A stretch of 64,000 bases of DNA from Marthasterias glacialis (Eukaryota; Echinodermata; Asteroidea; Forcipulatida; Asteriidae). The DNA is taken from positions 24,356,923 to 24,420,922 of the forward strand of contig OU452222.1 in the NCBI GenBank assembly GCA_911728455.2, read 5' to 3'. The notes below the pieces were generated by a model. It saw only the letters and a program-made list of their open reading frames with translations. It had not been told where the DNA came from and searched no databases. Shown here piece after piece: positions 48,701 to 57,162 of this stretch; within the stretch, counting starts at the first letter, position 1, and the number at the start of each line of letters is the position of its first letter. The translations under genes were made by a program, and so were the position numbers.

Positions 48701-51700
48701 GACGCAGTAAGCAGAGCCATGAAATTGGGCCCTGATGACCTTCAATGAGCTCACAAGGGAGCTATGGTTACCAATCCATTCAGATAAAAACAAAGGTACT
48801 GCATAAATTATATGAATATCACTTGTTAAATAGTCTCATAGATATACAAAAAATAGCAAATAAATAGTACTTTTGTTTTTCCTCACCTTCTTCTTTCTCT
48901 TTTTCTTTTTTGTGAGAGAGAAATTAAGATCGGCATCAAAGTCATTGGTGTCCATCTGAGCTGATTCTATCGGTGCATCTTGGGACTCACCATCTGCTGC
49001 ATTTTCTGCTTCCTGTCAGTATCAAGAAAAACATCAAGAGCTCAATCTCAACCTTGACTTTCTTACTCAATACAAATATTTAACAGCACATAAAGTTGTT
49101 TACTCGTCTTGCTTATTGTGCCTTCCTGGAGCCCTCACTAGAACAAGCATTGCTTTTTGAGGGTCTCCTTGCACATGCATTTTAATTTCTCTGCATCCAA
49201 TTTCTATTATTACTATTTATTTATTGCTGTCTAACCTTTATAAGGTTAATGTATTATGTGTATGTTTGCTCAGTCCAACACCAGACAGTAACTCAACACC
49301 CAAACTGTTGGATTCTGATCATGGTGGTATGCCTGATTCCCATGTAAAGCATAATCAGTTTACTAGTGCAGTCCACAGTCCAACACCATTCAGTAGCTCA
49401 ACACCCAAACTGTTGGACTCTGATTATGGTGGTATGCCTGATTCCCATTTAATGCATAATCAGTTTACTAGTGCAGTCCTCAGTCGACCACCAGACAGTA
49501 ACTCAACACCCCAACTGTTGGACTCTGATTATGGTGGTATGCCTGATCCCATGTAAAGCATAATCAGTTTACTAGTGCAGTCATTAGTCCAACACCAGAC
49601 AGTAACTCAACACCCTAACTGTTGGACTCTGATTATGGTGGTATGCCTGATCCCATGTAAAGCATAATAAGTTTACTAGTGCAGTCATCAGTCCAACACC
49701 ATTCAGTAACTCAACACCCAAACTGTTGGACTCTGATTATGGTGGTATGCCTGATTCCCATGTAAAGCATGATCAGTTTACTAGTGCAGTCCTCAGTCCA
49801 ACATCATTCAGTAACTCAACACCCTAACTGTTGAACTCTGACAACCATGTCTGATCCCATCTAGTGTGACGCTATTAAAGTAATACTTACTGCTAGGGCA
49901 TCCTCCATGGTATCCATGTCAAAGGGTACAGTCTTCTTCTTTTTCTTCTTCTTCTTGATACTAAATTCATCCAAGTCAAAATCATCTGCAGAGAAAGTAT
50001 TTGTTTATTTCATCATGAACAGTCTACAATCAGAGATAACTGAACTAGCAGAGTCTTTCTCAAAGGCAAAATGATAGATAACTGTAAACAAAATTCTGAA
50101 GTAACAGTGCTAAGAATAGAACAAGTTATGATGCAACACATGGAGTTATTGCTTGTTTGGGTTTTTCCTCACTTCTGGCTGAGGTAATTCAGCGCAAATG
50201 TAAAGAAAATAGAAAACTAAAATATTGTTAATGCAGTATATATTTTCCCCTCCAAAATACAAATTTTTAAATGTTTTTTTTTTCTTCCTTCTGTGTTACA
50301 ATGGCAGACACAATGTACATGTACAATGTACATGTATGTGATCTCCAGGTTGGCTTGGAAGTTTTTTTCCCCCCTGCCTTTCACCTTTGTAGACCCTAGT
50401 TTGAATTTCGCTTCGGACTGACTGAAGCCATGCACGTGGATTGAGTTTTCTTCTACCCGACTGTGTGGGTTTTCCAGTTGGGCTTCTCCTCCCACATCTA
50501 AAAGAGACCACTCTACATAATCCTCTCTTCAAATGTATCAAAGCGCAAGGCTATTTTTGAGGGTTCAAATGTTTAATTACCGGAAAGATACAATAAATAA
50601 AATAATAAATAAATAAACAATTAAACAAATAAATGTCGTCCTCATAAACAAATTAGCTTTATGATACTGCCACACAGGATTAACCTTAACCACCCCAGGT
50701 CAGGGGTTATTGTTGGACTTTGGATGGTTGAGTTCTGTGAATCTTGTCTCTGCTGTTGGACTATGGCTGGTTGAGTACCAATGGTTTAGGGGACTAGTGT
50801 TGGACTTTGGCTGAGTGTGGAAAGTAGTACTATGATATTCAACCCTGTTGGACTTCAAAGCATCGATCATCTAAAGTTCATATTCCATCTACAGTGTATT
50901 AGGGTTGGCGATTCTTCCATCATACCATCTACTCAAGTCCGTAATCTAGGCATTATCTTTGATTCATCACTATCCATGGAACCTCACCTGACAGCAATCT
51001 CTAGATCAGTCTGTATGTCCATCCGTAACATTGGACACATTCGGAAATATCTTGACAAACACACCACAGAAACACTTGTTCACGCTTTCATCACATCCCC
51101 AATCAACATGGGCAATTCACTACTCCACGGCATCAAGAGAAATCAAATGAACCGTCTGCAGCGCCTTCAAAACATCGCTGCCAGACTTATCTCTTTCACC
51201 ACTAAACATTCTCACATCACCCCTGTATTAGAAGATCTTGACTGGCTCCCAATATCACACAGAATTCAGTACACACTTGGCCTATTCGTTTTCAAAATCC
51301 TTCACAACAATGCCAGGGTTCTCCCCCCAGGATTTTTCAAAGCTGTGTGGCATTCTGGGCCCAAATTTTGAAAGTGTGGCCGAAGCAGGTCCTTGGTAGC
51401 AGGTCCTTGGAATGTTTTTATTCAATATTAAGGTTTGGTTTGAAAAGCTCTACTGTGCGATCTGGAGCATTTTAAAATGGTTTTAAGTTAGGATTTTTGT
51501 AAATTTGATATCAAAATCTAAAAAAAAAAAAAATCTTAATTTTTTTTGCGTATCGGTCGCAATTCCTGCGTATCAGCCCGTAATTCACACGTATCAGCCC
51601 GATACACTAGCTTGTGCATGGGGAGAACCCTGAATACTCCAGAATACCTCATCATAGTCACCCACCCAAACATACACCTAAGCATACACCAGACTTCGCT

Positions 51701-54348
51701 CTAATGAGCTCATGCTACTACACCAGCCCAGAATTTCCACTCTTTGGGGCAACAGGTCATTTTCAGCAGCATCATCCCAAGTGTGGAACCAACTCCCCAT
51801 GACTGTCAGATCATCTCCATCCATCACAACATTCAAGAAAAACATCAAATCTCACCTGTTTAAACATGCATTCTCACACGATCCACACTTCTAAATTGTT
51901 TTTCTCTTCTAGCGCCGTGAGCGCCTCTTTAGGCGAATACCGGCGCTCTACAATTGTTCTTTATTTTTTATTGTTATCACTATGGCTGAGTGTGGAAAGT
52001 ACTATGATATATGCAAACTGCGCTGAGACCACACCTCCCTCTCCCTCCCCAGGGGTCGAAATTAACTTATTTTTTGTGGTAGCCCACAGGACTAGTGATG
52101 ACAAAATTTTACTAATCCTCCCCATTTTTTGGTAGTCCTGAAAAAAAAAAATAGTTAAAAAGCAAAAGCAAACACACACACAAATCATGTGCGCGTGATC
52201 GCTATTTTTTTGAGGGGGTACAAATTCCCGGCTTTACCTCAGCCTTGTGCAGAGTGCAGAGTGCGCGAACATTATTGGAATCGCGCCAGTTGCCACGTGC
52301 ATCTAATACATGCAACTAATACACTCACTGATCAGACTGCGCTGCACCGTGAAGGCTTTAATACCGTGTGTGTTGCTGTTCATGGGTACAAATTTCCGGC
52401 TTTGCCTCAGACTTGGACCGCAGACGTCGACGTGCAGAGTGCGCGAACATTATCGGAATCGTTCTAAAAATGCCACTGGTAACTTGTACCACTCACTCAG
52501 TTGCACTGCGCTTTCTGTGCCAAAGTGCGCCTCGCGGTGTGGTGATCTGAAGGCTTTATCATGTTGTAATACGTGTGTAAGTTGCATGTAAACATTTCTT
52601 CCTCCGTGGTTTTTGTTTTTTAAGTTGGGCTAAGTGCCAGTAAAGCAAACTGTCCACGGAGGTAAAAATGGTCCAAAGAGGAAAGGTTAGTCCACTTGAG
52701 TTTCATTCTACATTTACTACTATTTTAGGAGAATTTTTCCACTAGCCAGTCGGACTACCCACATGTCCAAACCACTAGTCCTTCGGCTAAAAGCACTAGC
52801 CTCGGGCTACCGGACTACCGCTAATTTCGACCCCTGCTCCCCCTTAAAAAAAATTAATAATAATAATAATAATAATAACAATAATTGTTGGATATTGATG
52901 GGTTTGGTACTGAACTTCTCAAATAATCCACCTATACCCATGTCAGCCAAAATCAAACAGTACAAGACCTGTTGGAGTATGATCGGTTGTGTACTGTCCC
53001 CACACGTTTACTGTGAGAGTACGATGGGTTGAGGAGGTTTCCTACATGTAGTAAAAATGCTTAGTTGGTTAGGGTTATAAATTAAGGTGGGCACAGACCG
53101 ATGGAACAGTTTTTTCCCTTTTCACTTAATTTGGAGATGATTTGTTTTACCGTCAGTCTTTTTCTCAGTATCTTTTGATTCTTTGCTCTGGGGTGTTTCT
53201 GCTGCTGCCGGTGCATCCGTGCTCTCTTGTGTGTCTCCACCACCTTCCAATGCAGCCTCAAGGTCGAAGGGCGTCTTCTTTTTCTTCTTTTTCTTTTTCA
53301 TGTTGGGATCAAAAATCTGTTGGTAAAAATGAAGTGGATAGTTTTACAGCGGCTGTCCTGAGTGTAATGCGTGCAATTAGTCAGCACATCCAAGAACGTT
53401 TACCGCTGCTCGAAACCTTGACGTCACCACTTTCAGGTAAACGTCGTAAGAAGACTGCTGGAATAAAGACTAGCGCAAGATCACGACGAGTCATAGTTCC
53501 CTCTCGATGAACAGCGCAACAGCAACCATCATGGCTCCTCCAACGCGTTCACATGGACTTATAGTATACCAGTACGGAGATTTGTCATAAAATTCCACCA
53601 AAATAAGTCATTATACCTCGGATCTAATGTACTTGAGACTCTAGCGCAATGATATAGAGATCATCGATGGAAAAATTTTGACCAAAAAGTGTAAGTTTCG
53701 ATTTGAAAGTAGATGTCTGGTCTTAGACTAGAGTCGGCAGGGTTTGTTGGGCCAAGAAGTGGCGGTAGTCCAGCGTATTGGCACAATGTATGGGGCTATC
53801 ATTGCGCATGTTCAGTACTGTTCCGGCTTGATGTTTTATTTAATTAAAGAAAGTCGGTGATGGCAAAATATACCATGGGCATGTATACACTGCCATATTA
53901 AAAATACAGGACTCTTCCCGATTCTAAATAACCTTTAATAAACTAATCATAAGTTTCTAATTGTCACAACTGTCTGTTCAATCCACTGAACTCAGTCTCC
54001 TCAGTCACTCTTTGAAATGCTGATGCAATATGGTTTCAATCCAAATTCATTGAAATTTCTTTTCACATTAATAAACAAAATGACATTTTTTGAGGGAGGG
54101 GGTGTACACCAAGCATGCCAAATTCCAATCAACATTGATGCAGTTTGTATCGAGATTGCATGAGCATTTTTTTCTATCCAGTCAGCAGTGCAACCATACT
54201 CCATAAAATAGCGCAAATGGTAAAAAAACACAAGACCATCTCATTCTCAAACATGGTAAACGAAGACAAGTTTACGGTTTTATGCACAAAACTCCATTCA
54301 GTCATTCATTCAGTACGTTCGTTAACTTACCGCTTCTTCCTCAGTCAT
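39535..54348 (-). CDS. EIF2S2: eIF2 subunit beta, complete coding region in eight exons
   Basis: Coding join (- strand, 5' to 3'): 54348-54331, 53316-53151, 49985-49891, 49012-48887, 47142-47011, 45574-45426, 43400-43258, 39710-39535; 334 residues, against about 333 in human. eIF2-beta is part of the eIF2 trimer that brings initiator Met-tRNA to the 40S subunit; its lysine boxes contact eIF5 and eIF2B-epsilon. Seen: three eight-residue basic boxes at about residues 13-20, 72-79 and 128-135, the eIF2gamma-binding motif region with WAGTERDY, the conserved core [14 protein letters not shown] and [20 protein letters not shown], and a C-terminal zinc finger C282-x2-C285-x17-C303-x2-C306. All junctions are GT-AG and in frame. 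Acidic and basic low-complexity N-terminal segments are normal for the family. Introns occupy more than 90% of the span. Confidence 0.97.
39800..40180. repeat. Diverged relative of the long hairpin element, with nested MITE
   Basis: Begins aaacttgcgggtacaacc and ends near gtctcgacatttcaaacag, as in 42843-43120. Contains a 158-bp inverted-repeat element (39851-40008; ggtttacaccaccg ends). Confidence 0.6.
40335..40515 (-). mobile_element. tRNA-Leu-like SINE (minus)
   Basis: Complement of head gttgtggccgagcgattgag; contains gggattcgaacccacatcct and gacaaacataactgcctttt. Confidence 0.8.
40930..42545 (+). repeat. 49-bp minisatellite, about 32 copies
   Basis: Units of caatatcaggcctggttgct, tcagtcttgaaagggcaag, ggcaccaagg; period 49 bp, near-identical, with a c/t and a/g wobble in ttcagtc/ttcggtc/tttggtc. 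It passes into the single-copy element (42540-42690). Located in the EIF2S2 intron before exon 8. Confidence 0.97.
42540..42690 (+). repeat. Remainder of the minisatellite parent element
   Basis: Contains cctctatgaggaaattgtaa and ggaggcaattgcctccgttg, the same tail as at 22045-22215 and 45985-46130. Confidence 0.85.
42843..43120. repeat. 278-bp near-perfect hairpin in EIF2S2 intron
   Basis: Two arms of about 134 bp, only a handful of mismatches, with a loop of about 7 bases around agaccaa (about 42976-42982). Arms include gttggctctgaaaagagcc and ctctgatcgtcttcaggaga and their complements. It lies 138 bp downstream of exon 7 on the gene's strand. Confidence 0.95.
43258..43400 (-). CDS. EIF2S2: EIF2S2 exon 7, core
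   Basis: A 143-nt exon with [20 protein letters not shown] and [19 protein letters not shown], near-identical to vertebrate eIF2-beta. A 278-bp intronic hairpin lies 137 bp downstream of its donor. Confidence 0.97.
43401..44241. other. EIF2S2 intron 6 part
   Basis: No element or ORF that I can support. Confidence 0.4.
44242..44708. mobile_element. Internally deleted copy of the 11345/38008 element
   Basis: 467 bp: keeps tagactgatt at the left and tcgcgcaatcggtct at the right, plus internal tgaagctgaaatcctccaaa, but lacks about 330 bp after the left end. Confidence 0.8.
45426..45574 (-). CDS. EIF2S2: EIF2S2 exon 6, core
   Basis: A 149-nt exon encoding [16 protein letters not shown] and [19 protein letters not shown], strongly conserved eIF2-beta core. 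Confidence 0.97.
45985..46130 (+). repeat. GGGCAAGGGCACCAAGG element, single copy
   Basis: Contains caggcctgattgcgttgttc and gggcaccaaggcaatgacca, then ggaggcaattgtctccattg. Confidence 0.8.
46450..46970 (+). repeat. About 115-bp tandem repeat, 4-5 copies
   Basis: Recurring tttatctatc (46492, 46612, 46723, 46838), gatactgaatggtcag, and aggagggttgactatgtact. Confidence 0.85.
47011..47142 (-). CDS. EIF2S2: EIF2S2 exon 5, acidic linker and WAG motif
   Basis: Forty-four codons: an acidic stretch, then [15 protein letters not shown], matching the conserved segment (WAGSERDYTYEE in vertebrates) that begins the core. Confidence 0.95.
47143..48117. other. EIF2S2 intron 4 part
   Basis: AT-rich; no gene recognised. 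A pair of direct repeats tcgactaaagtcgccattgg / tcgactatagtcgccattgg lies at 48041-48110. Confidence 0.5.
48118..48459. mobile_element. MITE-like element, CTTTAAAGCCCCAGCTCAAC family, truncated copy
   Basis: Left end agccccagctcaacattggt intact. The right end stops at taccaa where the 48455-48848 duplicated segment begins. Confidence 0.75.
48455..48848. repeat. 393-bp duplicated segment, copy 2
   Basis: Counterpart of 37454-37846. It ends 39 bp before EIF2S2 exon 4 (acceptor-donor side at 48886), so the duplication reaches close to a splice site. Confidence 0.9.
48887..49012 (-). CDS. EIF2S2: EIF2S2 exon 4, third lysine box
   Basis: Forty-two codons ending in DLNFSLT and a KKKKRKKK box. Acceptor tgacag, donor gtgagg. 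One arginine interrupts the basic run. Confidence 0.94.
49268..49860 (+). repeat. About 105-bp tandem repeat, 5-6 copies
   Basis: Recurring ttggactctgattatggtgg at 49312, 49417, 49519, 49624, 49729 with agtttactagtgcagtc. Located in the EIF2S2 intron between exons 3 and 4. Confidence 0.9.
49891..49985 (-). CDS. EIF2S2: EIF2S2 exon 3, second lysine box
   Basis: A 95-nt exon encoding DFDLDEFSI, eight lysines, then [14 protein letters not shown]. Acceptor ctgcag, donor gtaagt. Confidence 0.95.
50385..50530 (-). mobile_element. tRNA-like SINE, second type (minus)
   Basis: Complement of a type-2 body (gtgtgggttttccagttggg); partial head only. Confidence 0.5.
50829..51975 (+). mobile_element. LINE reverse-transcriptase C-terminal fragment
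   Basis: Reads [40 protein letters not shown]-like [27 protein letters not shown] and, after a nested insertion and frameshift, [20 protein letters not shown]. This is the usual C-terminal end of CR1/L2/RTE-type RTs. The 5' part is missing, with stops and a 317-bp insertion; non-functional. Confidence 0.92.
51315..51631. mobile_element. 317-bp insertion within the LINE
   Basis: Bounded by agggttctcccc and ggggagaaccct; RT similarity stops at one side and resumes at the other. Confidence 0.7.
52050..52836. mobile_element. 787-bp inverted-repeat element, CAGGGGTCGAAATTA ends
   Basis: Left caggggtcgaaattaac; right taatttcgacccctg. Inside, a roughly 170-bp direct duplication (gtgcagagtgcgcgaacatt near 52247 and 52431). 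Confidence 0.75.
52840..53150. other. EIF2S2 intron 2, 3' end
   Basis: (AAT)n tract at 52855-52882; otherwise no feature. Confidence 0.5.
53151..53316 (-). CDS. EIF2S2: EIF2S2 exon 2, first lysine box
   Basis: A 166-nt exon that begins IFDPNM followed by eight lysines and TPFDLEAAL, then an acidic/Ser/Ala linker. Acceptor caacag, donor gtaaaa. Confidence 0.95.
54331..54348 (-). CDS. EIF2S2: EIF2S2 exon 1 (start)
   Basis: Six codons, MTEEEA, followed by donor gtaagt. The ATG is chosen because it gives the short acidic N-terminus directly before IFDPNM, as in other eIF2-beta proteins. Confidence 0.82.
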
Positions 54349-55334
54349 TTTGATGATTACAGTTTCTCAAAATAACAAGATTTTACTATTGATTCCTGCG
54401 TTAAACATCCAAAAATAAGATCAATAAGTTGTAGAAATCTGCGTGACTGCAATTTTTGCTTATTTCAAGGAATTATTTAGGTTCTTTACTGTCGGCAAAT
54501 TCACATTACGAACACATGCGTTTTTCGACGTACGTATGAAGCATATGGAAGAGTGTTGGTACACAGGAATTTCGTTGGTTCAGCACTAGAGCAACGCGGG
54601 ACACCAGGGACAGAAGAGGACAGCCGTATGAGAAAAGTATCCAGACTTCCATATTATAATAATAAAATATACTTTTATGGATTCCAGGGAACCTGACTAA
54701 AGTATTGCATCATCTTCGAGATTAATTAGACACTAGTCGGGAGAGGGAAAAAGGGAAAACGAGCGTAACTTTTTGAATTGGTTGGCCATCTCAAACTTTC
54801 TGTTTATAAATTTATTGGTTTTCTCCTCCAAAGTTTGAAAATTTCATATACCGGTACATAAGAAAAGCTAATTGTTACCATCTCAACCCCCCCCCACAAT
54901 TTTCCAGCCCTCCAGATACATGTAGTTACAAAGTCTTTCCAAAATATGAACAGGTGTCAATCACCATGTTGATACCGTGCTTTCTGCTACCTCAGGCACC
55001 AGCCGCCCAAGACCCTCAATAATACATTTCTTCTAATCCGGAAAAAAGAGCCATCGCATATTGTGAAAAAATGCATAAATTACCAATGTGTCTTTATAAA
55101 GGCTTCATCAATGTAACAGTTTTATACAACCTTCTTGTTGAATTAAAGTACTAAAAGCTAGTCACAGTTAAAAAAGGTAACTTTAATATCCATTTTGGTG
55201 ACATTCCAAGAGTGACATATCCTTTATAGCCAAATACTTTTACATTTTGAATCTCTTTTTAAACCAATTGCTTTAAAGCCCGGTAAAAAGCATCTAAATA
55301 TTATTATCAACGTTACAAAATACTAAAAACAAAA

Positions 55335-55342
<8 letters not shown>

Positions 55343-55371
<29 letters not shown>
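55343..55371 (+). repeat. (AC)n microsatellite
   Basis: About 15 uninterrupted ac units. Confidence 0.97.
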
Positions 55372-55373
<2 letters not shown>

Positions 55374-56049
55374 GAAATGCAATTTACAACATTGCTCTTA
55401 TTGTCTAGAATTTCAAATACTTTTTTATTATTTCAATAGTTCAATAAATTTTGAACATTCAGTAAATGTTTACTATTCCTTCCCATCTACATGTACACAC
55501 TGTGCAAGCTAGTGTATGTCTTGCAGAGGCCATTTGCCACTTTAAAGTTACAGAACTGAGATTTCAAATACAGGCAGCTCATCAACCTGATAATATGAAT
55601 TGGCTGATTGGGATCCACTGATTTGTAGATTATTTCTCATTTATTCATCATTTTTGACACTGTCGAAATGCATCAAACTGGTCCGACTGTCTAAATAGCG
55701 ACGGCGGTCAGTCTGTCTCATAATAGATAAGATTGACCTTTCCAGGCAATGCAATTATATAACTACATGTACATCTTCGTGACTAACGGACAAGGTTAAC
55801 CCCAACAGTTCTAAAACCTCAAAATTCCCATTTCAGGACGTAATCCGACTTTGTAGGATACGGTACTGCAAGACTGCAGGCCCAAATGATAATTGCTTAC
55901 CGGTACCATAGGAAAAGGCATACCAACCTTATCCCAAGTCCAAACTTTGGGTGTTGAATTACCATAGAGTGGAGGATTTTGGAGGATCTCTGGCCAAAGA
56001 AATTTGGAATTAGGGTGAATGTAGATATTGACAACACAATGAGAGGCTT

Positions 56050-56145
56050 CTGAGACGTTAGCGAGCGCCCCAGTAAGAGGTCCTTTTCTATTGTGAGAGC
56101 AATAGAAAAGGAATGCTTGCTGGGGCACCAGCTAACGTCTCAAGT
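56050..56145. repeat. Foldback with about 41-bp arms
   Basis: Left gagacgttagcgagcgcccc to ttttctatt; right its imperfect complement ending taacgtctc; loop gtgagagc. Confidence 0.85.
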
Positions 56146-56639
56146 CTCCCATTGAAACCAGTGTTTTGTTACCCTTAACTGACGCACTTAAAACAAAAGC
56201 AAAATAACTGTAAAAAAATTGTGTATTTTGGAGAACATGTAAGGCTGGTTAGGGTGAATGTAGAAAATGACAACCTAACTGAAACCAAAGTTTTGCTGTC
56301 CTTCAATCATCGTTGCACTTAAAACTTAGAACAATGATATAGACCTTGTGCAACTTTGCCACAGATCACACACGTGCTTTCAACATTGCCATTTTGGTGA
56401 ACACCTTTCCATAAGAAAAATACACAAGGTTCATGTTTATTGTAAATATTCATCAGATTTCGAGCTGGAATTTTTGTAATCGTTTCTGGAAACTCACTCT
56501 TCTGTCACTTAATGAATTTACTTACCAAGCTTACTTTCATAATGAAGATTTTTGAATTTTGAGTTTAAAAAATAGATTTTATGTGGTAAAGTTACACAAA
56601 ACTTGTCAACATGTGTGTTAGCCTGAAGTCCAGCAACAT

Positions 56640-56830
56640 TAGGCAGATAATTTAGCGTAATGCCATGAATGCTGAAGACATTTCTTTGCAGTGATTGGCT
56701 CAATACTGCACCTTACGTCATGTACGTTGCGCACCGGATAATAACAACAATGGCGAGTGACTAAAATTCACGTGCTGGTGACCACCAAAAAGATTGCAAG
56801 CGGTCGGTGACGTCACATGCACAAGGTCTA
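56640..56830. repeat. Dispersed repeat shared with 22745-22975
   Basis: Contains ttgcagtgattggctcaata and gcggtcggtgacgtcacatg. Confidence 0.6.
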
Positions 56831-56892
56831 TAAAATTCCTCTGTGGACAAACTAACAAGCAGCTTGCACACTTTAAAATAAAAATGTATTTA

Positions 56893-57162
56893 TCATTTCT
56901 TGCGACCTTTTCTTGGTTTGACTTGATTAGGGTTGCGTCGATTGTGCGCAGCGTTACTGGTGAAGCCACGGACCCCAAGCTGTGCTGACTTGCTGGTTGT
57001 ATCATTCAGAGCAAATGGAGAAGTGCCCGTCACGTAATCTGGGTTAAAGATATCTGTCTTCATCTGAGCTTTGCGAGAGAGACGATTATGGGCGATAGGT
57101 TGATCGGCAACGAGGATGGGATTATCAGAGTGTTTTCCTCCCTTTGGAAGTGGGAGAGGAAA
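56893..57162 (-). CDS. NOB1: NOB1 last exon
   Basis: Ninety codons including TGA. Encodes FPLPLPKGGKHSDNPILVAD, RLSRKAQMKTDIFNPDYVTG, then a basic C-terminus. Acceptor cctacag. Confidence 0.95.
   Translation of the reverse strand, partial: FPLPLPKGGKHSDNPILVADQPIAHNRLSRKAQMKTDIFNPDYVTGTSPFALNDTTSKSAQLGVRGFTSNAAHNRRNPNQVKPRKGRKK

Larger units (their letters stand above)
54349..56892. other. Intergenic region between EIF2S2 start and NOB1 end
   Basis: Both genes are on the minus strand, so the EIF2S2 promoter should be in the first few hundred bases above 54348; I see no clear TATA box. It also holds a (CA)n tract at 55343-55371, an inverted repeat at 56050-56145 (gagacgttagc arms), and a dispersed repeat at 56640-56830. 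Confidence 0.6.

Noticed and set aside
50817..51371. 184-codon frame as a host gene
   Set aside because: It is the C-terminal part of a LINE reverse transcriptase, truncated and interrupted, within an EIF2S2 intron.
54001..54231. Minus-strand 76-codon frame in EIF2S2 intron 1
   Set aside because: No similarity to eIF2-beta; exon 1 joins exon 2 directly in frame without it.
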